A DNA stretch of 64,000 nucleotides. Source: Stenotrophomonas rhizophila (GTDB lineage: Bacteria; Pseudomonadota; Gammaproteobacteria; Xanthomonadales; Xanthomonadaceae). The notes under the pieces are model-generated. The model was not told the DNA's origin. It was given only the letters and a program-made list of their open reading frames with translations, and searched no databases. Shown one piece after another: positions 9,464 through 16,954 of the stretch (position 1 is the stretch's first letter; the number at the start of each line of letters is the position of its first letter). Location: contig NZ_CP007597.1 in the NCBI RefSeq assembly GCF_000661955.1, forward strand, positions 310,001-374,000, read 5' to 3'. A program made the position numbers and the translations under genes.

Positions 9464-9520
9464 ACGATCTTCATCGAAACGCCTGCGTTCACACGCGCCT
9501 GGATCGGGAGCTCGACATGA
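9464..9520 (+). pseudogene. Remnant of a RelE/HigB-type toxin gene
   Basis: The frame beginning at 9467 reads IFIETPAFTRAWIGSST then TGA. The first dozen residues look like the N-terminus of HigB/NadT-type toxins (typically M-x-F-I/V-E-T-P-x-F-T-R). The codon where a start would be is ACG (9464-9466) instead of ATG. Only about 17 of roughly 100 codons remain, because the frame jumps straight to a stop that overlaps the antitoxin ATG. This fits an internal deletion that kept the junction with the antitoxin gene. Confidence 0.6.
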
Positions 9521-9790
9521 CCATGGACACGCAACTTTTTGCCGAGCTGATGGGAAGCGTGGCGGAAGCCGATGAACGTCTGAAAGGCGAATGCAGCCCA
9601 TCGCGAGAGCGCCCTGTGTGTCCCGTGGACGGGCATGCGATTCAAAAGGCCACAGGGTTGTCCCAGCAGAAGATCGCCAGCATTCCGCATGTAGAGGGCG
9701 GGAAACTTCGTACCTAGAAGCACACGCGACGTGATCCGACCGGGCCGACCCGCGCGCTGCTCCAAGTCGTCATCCAGCGCCCGCCATGCT
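9517..9790 (+). pseudogene. NadS/HigA-type antitoxin gene broken by a nonsense codon
   Basis: From ATG 9517, with GGGAG upstream, the frame reads MTMDTQLFAELMGSVAEADERL, then a helix-turn-helix start ATGLSQQKIA, and stops at TAG 9715-9717. Read through, it continues KHTRRDPTGPTRALLQ, the expected C-terminus of this antitoxin family (x-N-W-E-Q-G-R-R-x-P-T-G-P-A-R-A-L-L). The stop stands exactly where the conserved Trp (TGG) belongs, so one base change explains it. The 3' end now runs into the end of the convergent SMI1 gene. Confidence 0.72.
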
Positions 9791-10375
9791 TTTCTGCCAC
9801 CGGATCTCTCCGGCAATGACGTCCGCGAAGGTCTCCAGCTCGTTCACGCCCATGCGGTCATAGCAGTAGGCCGTGTATGGCCAGTCAGCGGTCGGGGGCC
9901 TTGGTTCAACCAGCAGGTAGTCGCTGGTCCACAGCCCGGTGGACGAAACCCGGATCAATCCCTTCAAGCGACTTTCCGCTGTGATCTCGGGGTAATCGGC
10001 CTCCGCCCACAGTTCGCATATCCACGCGTTCGTTTCGCCAAACAGCTGCACTTCCGACACCGGGAGCAATGGGCCGTTGAAGCTACCCGGAATGATGAAG
10101 CCATTGGATGCCTTCAGGAACGCGCGATAGCTGTCAGGAAAGGCCACCCCCAGGTGGGCCTCCCGTGCTGATATTTCCTGTTCGGACGCCCCGGGACATC
10201 CGAACCAGTGTCGTTCCCCGCTCAGCGCCTCCTGGGTGGCCGTGACAACACGCTGGAATCGCTCCTGCTCTTCGGCAGGCCCATTGATGCGGTCTCTCAG
10301 TACATCGGGTGCGCTGTTCGCCAGGTTGTCCAGAATCGCCTGATTGAGCTCGTTCAACATCGCTTGCCAGTCCAT
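9770..10375 (-). CDS. SMI1/KNR4 family protein
   Basis: A 201-residue protein of the SMI1/KNR4 (SUKH) superfamily. It has the signature segment ISAREAHLGVAFPDSYRAFLKASNG (about 77-101), followed by a strand-rich half with conserved aromatic residues. SUKH proteins in bacteria often serve as immunity proteins for polymorphic toxins, but no toxin gene is adjacent, so its job is unknown. The start at 10375 (MDWQAM...) is preferred. The frame extends to 10582, but that part covers a terminator-like hairpin and contains no domain. Confidence 0.78.
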   Translation of the reverse strand: MDWQAMLNELNQAILDNLANSAPDVLRDRINGPAEEQERFQRVVTATQEALSGERHWFGCPGASEQEISAREAHLGVAFPDSYRAFLKASNGFIIPGSFNGPLLPVSEVQLFGETNAWICELWAEADYPEITAESRLKGLIRVSSTGLWTSDYLLVEPRPPTADWPYTAYCYDRMGVNELETFADVIAGEIRWQKSMAGAG

Positions 10376-10517
10376 CAGCAGTGCTCGGTAGTTGCCGGCC
10401 CAAGACGTTAGCGGTGACCGGTGGCCTGTTCCACGAGGCCGTGTGCATTCTGGGACGTAGCGTGGAAGAAGCGCGCAAGAGTGTGACGGGGTAGGGGCGG
10501 GCGGTGCCACGGAAAGC

Positions 10518-10600
10518 AAAAAAAAGGCCGCACCCTCACGGATGCGGCCCTGGGAATACTCGGAGGCTGATCCTGCCTCCATCCATCGTCCCTGCTATGG
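10518..10600 (-). ncRNA. Candidate small RNA or 5' leader with two hairpins and a T-tract
   Basis: Read on the minus strand from about 10600, the region has AATAAAA as a possible -10 (RC of 10603-10609). It then has a GGA-rich stretch and a perfect hairpin GGAGGC-AGGATCA-GCCTCC (10580-10562). A second hairpin, GGCCGCA...TGCGGCC (10549-10526), is followed by eight T (10525-10518), a textbook intrinsic terminator. No minus-strand gene lies upstream to be terminated. It is either a ~80-nt sRNA or an attenuated leader of the SMI1 gene, which starts 140 bp further on. Confidence 0.55.
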
Positions 10601-10699
10601 CCTTTTATTCTCCGGGCCTTCGGTGACCGTTTGATGACGTTCACCGGCCTCGACGGCGGCCCTGCTAGCCTGCGCCTCCCCCTCTCGTGGAAGTGCTGC

Positions 10700-11632
10700 A
10701 TGAGCCGTACCCGCTGGCGTCTGATCCTCAACGGCAAGTCCACCGGCAACACGGATCTGCGCGAGGCCGTGCACGCCCTGCGCGAGCGCGGTGTGCAGTT
10801 GGAGGTGCGGGTGACCTGGGAGGATGGCGACGCCGAGCGCTACGTGGCCGAGGCGATCGACCACGGCGTGGATACCATCATCGCCGCCGGTGGTGACGGC
10901 ACCCTGAGCGAAGTGGCCGAGACCCTCGCGCACCGGCCGGAGCCGGCCGACGCGCTGCCTTCGCTGGGGCTGGTGCCACTGGGCACCGCCAATGATTTCG
11001 CCAGCGCTGCCGGCATTCCCGATGCGCCGCTGGAAGCACTGACGTTGATCGCGCAGGAGGCGGCCCGCCCGGTCGACCTGCTGAACATCGATGCCGACGG
11101 CAAGCGCTGGTGGTGCGCCAATGTCGCCAGCGGCGGCTTCGGAACCGAGGTCACCGTGGAAACCGATGAAGGCCTGAAGAAGGTGCTTGGCGGCCTGGCC
11201 TACCTGGTGACCGGCATCTCGCGGCTGGGCCGGATCGACCCGATCCGTGCACGCCTGCGCGCGCCGGGTTTCGACTGGGAGGGCGGCTTCATCGCGCTGG
11301 GCATCGGCAACGGGCGCCAGGCCGGCGGCGGGCAGGTGCTGTGCCCGGATGCCGTGATCGACGACGGTCTGCTCGATGTCACCGTGATTCCCGAACTCAC
11401 CGGCGAAGTCGCCTCGACCATCGGCGCGCTGCTCAAGGGCGGCAAGCAGGGGGCGCTGGAGCAGGTGGCCCATCGCACCCGCGCGCCGTGGGTGGAGATC
11501 GAGGCCGACCAGCCAATCACCCTCAACCTGGACGGCGAGCCGGTGAAGGCCCGCCATTTCCGCATCGAATGCGTGGCCGCGCGGGTCCGCATGCACCTGC
11601 ACCCGGGCAGCCACCTGCTGTCGCCGCCCTGA
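10700..11632 (+). CDS. yegS: YegS-type lipid kinase
   Basis: A 310-residue diacylglycerol/lipid kinase-family protein. It has the nucleotide-binding motif [11 protein letters not shown] near residue 64, the [13 protein letters not shown] segment (about 91-103), and the C-terminal strand set with LDGEPV near 275. It phosphorylates a lipid such as diacylglycerol or phosphatidylglycerol at the membrane surface; the natural substrate is uncertain. The start at 10700 ([12 protein letters not shown]) is preferred because GGAAG lies 8 bp upstream and the family begins here. Confidence 0.92.
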   Translation: MSRTRWRLILNGKSTGNTDLREAVHALRERGVQLEVRVTWEDGDAERYVAEAIDHGVDTIIAAGGDGTLSEVAETLAHRPEPADALPSLGLVPLGTANDFASAAGIPDAPLEALTLIAQEAARPVDLLNIDADGKRWWCANVASGGFGTEVTVETDEGLKKVLGGLAYLVTGISRLGRIDPIRARLRAPGFDWEGGFIALGIGNGRQAGGGQVLCPDAVIDDGLLDVTVIPELTGEVASTIGALLKGGKQGALEQVAHRTRAPWVEIEADQPITLNLDGEPVKARHFRIECVAARVRMHLHPGSHLLSPP

Positions 11633-11678
11633 CCGAACGTGGCGGGCCGCCAGGGTTTCCCTGGCACCCCCAGCTGCG

Positions 11679-11694
11679 ATACAGTCACCGGGTG
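11679..11694 (+). promoter_or_regulatory. Possible trpE leader promoter (-10) abutting a GTG codon
   Basis: TACAGT at 11680-11685 resembles a -10 hexamer. A start of transcription 6-7 bases downstream would fall on or next to GTG 11692, the first codon of the Trp-rich frame, giving a leaderless message. The -35 match (TTTCCC, 11656-11661) is poor. No ribosome binding site precedes the GTG, which is consistent with leaderless translation. Confidence 0.4.
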
Positions 11695-11841
11695 TCCATT
11701 CTGACGACCCCGCATACCCTTTCTTCCGCTCGCCGTTGGTGGCGATGGTGGCCTGTTGCCGTCGTCCGTCCCACCCCCGCCGCATCCCGGAAGGAAAGTC
11801 GTCTTGATCACGTTCGAGCAGTTCCAGCAGCAGGCCGCTGA
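11692..11841 (+). CDS. trpL: Candidate trp leader frame with Trp cluster RRWWRWW
   Basis: From GTG 11692 the frame reads VSILTTPHTLSSARRWWRWW. Four Trp codons fall within five (11737-11751), about 53-67 bp before the trpE start codon. Trp clusters upstream of trp genes are the hallmark of ribosome-mediated attenuation. The frame has no stop after the cluster; it runs to TGA 11839-11841, 35 bp inside trpE in another frame. No T-tract terminator is visible between the cluster and trpE. Control could therefore be by ribosome stalling affecting trpE initiation, or by Rho. The product may be only the first 20 or so residues in function. Confidence 0.55.
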   Translation: MSILTTPHTLSSARRWWRWWPVAVVRPTPAASRKESRLDHVRAVPAAGR

Positions 11842-13279
11842 AGGCCACACCCGCATCCCCGTCGTCCGCGAAGTGCTGTCCGACCTGGACACGCCGCTTT
11901 CGGTCTATCTGAAGCTCGCCGACGGCCCGCATACCTATCTGTTTGAATCGGTCGAGGGCGGTGAACGCTTCGGGCGCTATTCCATCATCGGCCTGCCGGC
12001 GCGCCGGGTGTACGCGTTCCACGGCCACACCCTGACCATCAGCGAGTCGGGCCAGGTGGTCGAAACCCGTGAGGTGGCCGACCCGTTCGCCGAGGTCGAG
12101 GCGCTGCGCAGCGCCCATTCGGTGCCCAAGCTGGCCGGCCTGCCGGGCTTCACCGGCGGCCTGGTGGGCTGGTTCGGGTTCGAGTGCATCGGCTACATCG
12201 AGCCGCGCCTGGCGCCGCCGCGTGGCCGCGACGAACTGGGCACGCCGGACATCCTGCTGCTGCACTCCGAAGAGCTGGCGGTGTTCGACAACCTCAAGGG
12301 CCGCCTGTACCTGATCGTGCACGCCGACCCGGGCCAGCGCGGAGCGTGGGACCAGGCACAGGCCAAGCTCGATGCGCTGGTGGCCAAGCTGCGTGCACCG
12401 GGCGCGGGCTATCCGGCACCGATCACCCGCGATGTGCTCGACGAGAACGACTTCGTGTCCGGCTTCACCCGCGAGGGCTTCATTGCCGCGGTCGACAAAT
12501 CCAAGGAGTACATCCGCGCCGGCGACATCTTCCAGGTGGTGCTCAGCCAGCGCCTGAGCGTGCCGTTCAAGGCGCGCCCGGTGGATGTGTACCGTGCGCT
12601 GCGCGCGCTGAATCCGTCGCCGTACATGTACTTCCTGGACACCGGTGACGTGCAGGTGGTGGGCTCTTCGCCCGAGATCCTGGTGCGCCTGCAGGATGGC
12701 AACGTCACCGTGCGCCCGATCGCCGGCACCCGCCCGCGCGGGGCCACGGTGGACGAAGACAACGCCCTGGAAGCCGAACTGCTGGCCGATCCCAAGGAGC
12801 GCGCCGAGCACCTGATGCTGATCGACCTGGGCCGCAACGATGCCGGCCGCGTCTCGCAGGCGGGCACGGTGGAAGTGGGCGAGCAGTTCGTGATCGAACG
12901 CTACAGCCACGTCATGCATATCGTCAGCGAGGTGACCGGCAAGCTGCAGCCGGGCCTGAGCTACGCCGACGTGCTGCGTGCGACGTTCCCGGCCGGCACC
13001 GTCAGCGGCGCCCCGAAGATCCGCGCGCTGGAAGTGATCCGCGAGCTGGAGCCGATCAAGCGCAACGTCTACGCCGGCAGCATCGGCTACATCGGCTGGC
13101 ATGGCGATGCCGACACCGCCATCGCGATCCGCACCGCCGTCATCAAGGACGGCCGCCTGCACGTACAGGCCGGTGCCGGCATCGTGTACGACTCCGATCC
13201 CGGCAAGGAATGGGACGAGACGATGAACAAGGGCCGCGCGCTCTTCCGTGCCGTGGCGCAGGCTGCCAAGGGGCTGTGA
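11804..13279 (+). CDS. trpE: Anthranilate synthase component I
   Basis: A 491-residue chorismate-utilising enzyme that, with TrpG, makes anthranilate, the first step to tryptophan. It carries the feedback (Trp-binding) motif LFES at 46-49 and the catalytic block with PIAGTRPRG, LADPKERAEHLMLIDLGRND and GTVSGAPKIRALEVI. The TTG start at 11804 is chosen: GGAAGGAAAG sits 6 bp upstream and the product then begins MITFEQFQQQ, as the family does. The longer ATG frame at 11756 covers the leader region. trpE is separated from trpGDC by about 3 kb. Confidence 0.96.
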   Translation: MITFEQFQQQAAEGHTRIPVVREVLSDLDTPLSVYLKLADGPHTYLFESVEGGERFGRYSIIGLPARRVYAFHGHTLTISESGQVVETREVADPFAEVEALRSAHSVPKLAGLPGFTGGLVGWFGFECIGYIEPRLAPPRGRDELGTPDILLLHSEELAVFDNLKGRLYLIVHADPGQRGAWDQAQAKLDALVAKLRAPGAGYPAPITRDVLDENDFVSGFTREGFIAAVDKSKEYIRAGDIFQVVLSQRLSVPFKARPVDVYRALRALNPSPYMYFLDTGDVQVVGSSPEILVRLQDGNVTVRPIAGTRPRGATVDEDNALEAELLADPKERAEHLMLIDLGRNDAGRVSQAGTVEVGEQFVIERYSHVMHIVSEVTGKLQPGLSYADVLRATFPAGTVSGAPKIRALEVIRELEPIKRNVYAGSIGYIGWHGDADTAIAIRTAVIKDGRLHVQAGAGIVYDSDPGKEWDETMNKGRALFRAVAQAAKGL

Positions 13280-13363
13280 GTCCGGGGTGACGGATCGGGG
13301 CGGCTGGCCTTCAACCTGCCGACTGAGACGGTAGGCAATGGCGTGTTGGCAGGGGCGTATTGC

Positions 13364-13873
13364 TTACCCCTGGCGTCTGGCGGCCTTGCTTCCGACGATT
13401 CGAAGCTCAGTCTTTCCAATCAGACGGAATTCTGTGGAGCCTTCCAAGGGGGCGCCGAGCTCTACCACGGCGGTCACATCTGCACTTGCGCCTCCCCATG
13501 CCTCCAGATAGGAGGCATCGATGGATGCTGATATAGACACCGACTGGCCTGGTGCTACCACTGTCAGGTTAGATAGAAGGGCGCCATCGAACATGTGCGA
13601 GGGAAGCGTCAGATGACGTTGCGTACGGTTGTCATGAAGAACAATGTAAGGGCCTCCGTAACGAATGAATTCCAAGGGGAGATGGATGGAAGAGTCCCTG
13701 ACGTTCCTGACGCTGATCTCGAAGTCGATCCTGCGGCCATCAAAGATACAAGGTGCTTGCCCCTTGCAGCCTGCAGTGACTTCAAAGTCAGGGTTTCTGT
13801 CCATGGGGCGATCTCCCGCGTTGAGTATGCTGATGAATCCCATTGCGATGCAAAGAGCTATCTGACGCTGCAT
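13364..13873 (-). CDS. Putative exported protein, candidate immunity partner of the PAAR protein
   Basis: A 169-residue protein of no recognised family. An N-terminal hydrophobic stretch (QIALCIAMGFISILNAGD) suggests export to the periplasm. The rest is strand-rich with an immunoglobulin-like feel (FEISVRNVRDSSIHLPLEF, VVAPGQSVSISASID) and two Cys at about 36 and 42. The start at 13873 overlaps the upstream effector stop by 16 bp, so the two are coexpressed. A periplasmic protein encoded directly after a PAAR effector is the usual place for immunity. That role is inferred from position alone. Codon use is less GC-rich than the neighbours. Confidence 0.6.
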   Translation of the reverse strand: MQRQIALCIAMGFISILNAGDRPMDRNPDFEVTAGCKGQAPCIFDGRRIDFEISVRNVRDSSIHLPLEFIRYGGPYIVLHDNRTQRHLTLPSHMFDGALLSNLTVVAPGQSVSISASIDASYLEAWGGASADVTAVVELGAPLEGSTEFRLIGKTELRIVGSKAARRQG

Positions 13874-14979
13874 TGGATATCCCTGCCCGTGTGACGCTTT
13901 AGGAATGCCTGAGCTTCCAGGGCAATCTGCCACGCATGCCGAAGCTCGACCTTGGTGTTGTTCTGGGTTGACATCATGGTGGCGCTTGGATCGTCATCTG
14001 GCTTGTTGACGGGAATTCGTATGGCTTCTGGGTCCAATGTTCCATCAGGACGATAGTATTTCAATGCCCACGTGTTTACCCGGTGGTAGGAGTATTCGTC
14101 CGCTACGCCGAAGCAATGCGCGTACTCATGGGCGAAGGTCCACGTCGTTGTTTCTTTCCACACGTTGATGTTCATGTTTACGACGTGCTCACGCAATTCG
14201 CTTGGACTCACATTCATCGCGTAATGATGGCCTCTGGCGACCCACTCCACTTTGAAGTCTATGGGTAAGTTTCTGATTCCACAGATGGGGTCGAATACAT
14301 CCATCGTGAACTTGTTGTTCCACAGTGTCTGGATGCCGGCTTCCATCCGTGCCTTGGCTGCGTCCATGTCCTCTTCGGACACTGTTTCATCGGCCTCAGC
14401 ATCAGTCTGCACAGCAGCCGCCTTGATCCGGACCAGTACTTCCACGCTGCCTGTTGATTTCAACGGGACGAAAATTTTGAATTTTCTTCGCAGACTTAGT
14501 TCTAGCGGATTTCCGTTCTCGTCATATACAAGGTAGTAGCGTCCATATGCATCTGTGGCCACCTCTATCTGATGATCCTCGCCCCAGCATTCTGGAGCCC
14601 TTCTCCTTGATATAAATGTGGATCCCGGCTCCGGCTGCGCTGCCGGGGAGCGCGAGGTAGTGCCTGCCTCGCGCGACGGGGCCGGTGCCGGCACATTGGT
14701 GGTCGATGTAGCGCCCTCATCCACAAACACCAACGACTGGCGCCCCGCAATCAACTGGCACCCACAACTCACCCAGTCACCATGCCTGGCCGCTGCGTTG
14801 CCATCCACAATCAGCGTGCCATCGCCGGTAATGATGGTGCCAGGGCCGTGCGCCGGGCAGAGGGTGCGGTCGCCCACGCGGGCCATGGGGTGCCCGTCGA
14901 TATCGGTGAACGGCGAACCGGTGACCACACTGCCGCCACTGCTGAGTCCGTCGCCCACGACGATGAACACTCGCGCCAT
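13858..14979 (-). CDS. PAAR-domain protein fused to a zinc metallopeptidase-like domain (type VI effector candidate)
   Basis: A 373-residue protein. Residues 1-80 form a PAAR domain, with repeats such as GSPFTDIDGHPMARVGD, a CPAHGPGTIITGD strand and the cap GDWVSCGCQLIAG. A variable Pro/Ser-rich linker (80-125) follows. The C-terminal domain has HEYAH at 284-288 followed by xxGVADE, a zinc protease HExxHxxGxxD pattern. PAAR proteins cap the VgrG spike of type VI secretion systems and carry toxic domains, so this is a probable specialised effector. No VgrG or other T6SS gene is in the window. The lower GC content suggests transfer. Confidence 0.82.
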   Translation of the reverse strand: MARVFIVVGDGLSSGGSVVTGSPFTDIDGHPMARVGDRTLCPAHGPGTIITGDGTLIVDGNAAARHGDWVSCGCQLIAGRQSLVFVDEGATSTTNVPAPAPSREAGTTSRSPAAQPEPGSTFISRRRAPECWGEDHQIEVATDAYGRYYLVYDENGNPLELSLRRKFKIFVPLKSTGSVEVLVRIKAAAVQTDAEADETVSEEDMDAAKARMEAGIQTLWNNKFTMDVFDPICGIRNLPIDFKVEWVARGHHYAMNVSPSELREHVVNMNINVWKETTTWTFAHEYAHCFGVADEYSYHRVNTWALKYYRPDGTLDPEAIRIPVNKPDDDPSATMMSTQNNTKVELRHAWQIALEAQAFLKRHTGRDIQCSVR

Positions 14980-15287
14980 CCTGACGCTCCTATGCAGCTG
15001 AAACTGCGGGGAAGGGTGGCGGTCAGGAATGGCGGCCTCAACTGCGCAGGTCGGTAATTGCAGGGCGGGTCACAGACCAGCAGGGGCCAATCCGCTGCTC
15101 TGGGACGCAGCCCCATCATTGCCGTGGCAATTGCGTCACCCGTGCCGCTGCCCCTGAATTCCATGCCCCGATCTGGACCTGCCCGCATCCTCCGCGCCCC
15201 GGCAGCCGGGATCTGATACGCTTAGCCGCGTACGCCGCAACGGCCCCTCAGGGCCTCTGCATCCGGTTGAAACCTCAGAGCTATCCC
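14980..15287. other. Intergenic region between divergent units
   Basis: About 300 bases between the PAAR gene (minus) and the WW leader frame (plus). It should contain both promoters. CTGATACGCTTAG near 15216 is a weak -10 candidate for the plus strand. No gene is visible. Confidence 0.4.
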
Positions 15288-15338
15288 ATGACCTGCACCG
15301 CGCTGAACAACGTAGCCAAGTGGTGGCGCTTCCAATAG
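15288..15338 (+). CDS. Candidate leader peptide with tandem Trp codons (MTCTALNNVAKWWRFQ)
   Basis: A 16-codon frame, ATG 15288 to TAG 15336-15338, with tandem Trp codons at 15321-15326 and the end WWRFQ, close in layout to classical TrpL peptides (WWRTS in E. coli). It lies 229 bp upstream of the SIMPL-trpG-trpD-trpC operon. Stable hairpins follow it. The ribosome binding site is weak (CAGAG). Translation and a regulatory role are inference, but size, Trp position and location all fit an attenuator. Confidence 0.55.
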   Translation: MTCTALNNVAKWWRFQ

Positions 15339-15341
15339 GAA

Positions 15342-15396
15342 GCGGCAGGTCGTCGCGGTCCCGGACCGCACCTTGCCGCCGTATCGGCGGGCAAGA
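15342..15396 (+). promoter_or_regulatory. Mutually exclusive hairpins downstream of the WW leader frame
   Basis: GCGGCAGG (15342-15349) can pair with CCTTGCCGC (15371-15379). GCGGTCCCGGACCGC (15355-15369) is a self-hairpin. CTTGCCGCCG (15372-15381) can instead pair with CGGCGGGCAAG (15385-15395). Segment 15371-15381 therefore has two competing partners, the architecture of an attenuator. No T-tract follows the last hairpin, so a classical intrinsic terminator is not shown. Confidence 0.45.
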
Positions 15397-15567
15397 TCCA
15401 GTTCAACGCTCCCCGGCACGGCGGCTCCCCCCAACAGGAGCGTGTTGATTGCTGTCCCCTGGCGTACCCCTGCACTGTGACCCCTCGCGACAAGGCCTCC
15501 GGCTCGTTGCGGTGCGCTCGTGCACGTCCGGCACGCTCCGCTCCACTCTTTTGACAAGGAACACTGC

Positions 15568-16341
15568 ATGAAGCTGGTAAGCGCATTGCTGTTGTCGTCG
15601 ACGTTGGCCGTGGCGGCCGCCCCCGCATGGGCGCAGGCCAATTCCATCCCGTCACAGCCGCATCTGCTGGTGAAGGGGGAGGGGACGCGCATCGTCATGC
15701 CCGACCGTTTCACCGTGGATCTCCTGGTGAAGGCGCTTGACATGCAGCCGGATGCAGCGCGTGCCCGCGTGCAGGACAACGTGGGGAGCGTGCTCGCCGC
15801 GCTCAAACGGCATCGGGCCGTGGCCGATACGGTCAGGGCGGACAATCTGACCATTCAACCTGAGCACCGCTATGAGAACGGCAAACAGGTATTTGCCGGG
15901 ACGCGTGTCAGCCGCCGCGTGCGCGGGAGCTTCGCCAGTACCGAGGCGCTGCAGGGTTTTCTTCGCGACACCAACGCCAACGAAGACCTGCAGATCACCG
16001 CGCTGCAGCCCGGCTACTCCAAGGAGGCCGCGCTGCGTGCCGAGCTGAAGGCCGAGGCGGCCGCGCAGACGCGGCAGTCCGCCAAGGGGCTGGCCGAGGC
16101 CTATGGGGCCCGGATCACCGGCCTGTACAGCATCTCCGACGTAGCGCCGAGCTTCGCCTATGGCGTGCAGGCAGGCACTTGGCCGCGCGCGGAAAAGTGG
16201 TCTGCCCGACCAGCCCCACCGCAGCCGCCGAGCAGTGTCGAAGCGACTGGCTCGATGCGTCCGCCGGAATCGGTGCAGGCCGGGCCGATCAGCTTCAATG
16301 AAAACGTGTACGCCATTTTCCTCATTCAAGACGGACCCTGA
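15568..16341 (+). CDS. SIMPL-domain (DUF541) periplasmic protein
   Basis: A 257-residue exported protein. A clear signal peptide ([23 protein letters not shown]) is followed by a DUF541/SIMPL domain: the [22 protein letters not shown] start and a [10 protein letters not shown] strand. [38 protein letters not shown] helix (given here in parts: [24 protein letters not shown]) is typical of the family. Its function is unknown. It ends 2 bp before trpG and so appears to be the first gene of the trpGDC transcript, an unusual partner. AAGGA lies 8 bp before the ATG. Confidence 0.88.
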   Translation: MKLVSALLLSSTLAVAAAPAWAQANSIPSQPHLLVKGEGTRIVMPDRFTVDLLVKALDMQPDAARARVQDNVGSVLAALKRHRAVADTVRADNLTIQPEHRYENGKQVFAGTRVSRRVRGSFASTEALQGFLRDTNANEDLQITALQPGYSKEAALRAELKAEAAAQTRQSAKGLAEAYGARITGLYSISDVAPSFAYGVQAGTWPRAEKWSARPAPPQPPSSVEATGSMRPPESVQAGPISFNENVYAIFLIQDGP

Positions 16342-16343
16342 CC

Positions 16344-16922
16344 ATGTTGTTGATGCTCGACAACTACGACAGCTTCACCTACAACCTCGTGCAGTACCTG
16401 CAGACGCTGGGCGCCGAGGTCAAGGTGGTGCGCAATGACGCCTTGAGCGTCGATGAGATCGCCGCGCTCGCCCCGGAGCGCATCGTGATTTCGCCCGGCC
16501 CGTGCACGCCCAACGAAGCGGGCGTGTCGCTGGAGCTGATCCGCCGGCTCGGCCCGACCACGCCGATCCTCGGCGTGTGCCTGGGCCACCAGAGCATCGG
16601 CCAGGTCTACGGCGGCGATGTGATCCGCGCGGGCACCATCATGCACGGCAAGACCTCGCCGATCCGGCATGAGGGCCGGGGCGTGTTCGCCGGCCTGCCG
16701 GATCGCTACCAGGCCACGCGCTACCACTCGCTGGTGGTGGACAAGACCACGCTGCCGGATTGCCTGGAAGTGACCGCGTGGACCGAGAACGCGGACGGCA
16801 GCGTCGAAGAGATCATGGGCCTGCGCCACCGCGAGCACCCGGTCGAAGGCGTGCAGTTCCACCCCGAATCGATCCTCACCGAGCATGGCCACGCCCTGCT
16901 GAAGAACTTCCTGCAGCGCTGA
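16344..16922 (+). CDS. trpG: Anthranilate synthase component II (glutamine amidotransferase)
   Basis: A 192-residue class I glutamine amidotransferase supplying ammonia to TrpE. The catalytic triad is visible: Cys79 in GVCLGHQ, and His173 and Glu175 in VQFHPES. The N-terminal [19 protein letters not shown] is diagnostic for TrpG/PabA; in many bacteria it serves both tryptophan and folate. Its place before trpD-trpC supports the trp role. Confidence 0.97.
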   Translation: MLLMLDNYDSFTYNLVQYLQTLGAEVKVVRNDALSVDEIAALAPERIVISPGPCTPNEAGVSLELIRRLGPTTPILGVCLGHQSIGQVYGGDVIRAGTIMHGKTSPIRHEGRGVFAGLPDRYQATRYHSLVVDKTTLPDCLEVTAWTENADGSVEEIMGLRHREHPVEGVQFHPESILTEHGHALLKNFLQR

Positions 16923-16954
16923 GCGCGCCGCACCCGCACCACAAAGGACCCCGC

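Noticed and set aside
10376..10582. Extended N-terminus of the SMI1 gene to 10582
   Set aside because: The extension would be translated through a strong hairpin and T-tract, and its sequence shows no domain or ribosome binding site.
11756..11803. ATG at 11756 as trpE start
   Set aside because: It adds 16 Pro-rich residues not seen in the family. TTG 11804 has a strong ribosome binding site and gives the conserved N-terminus.
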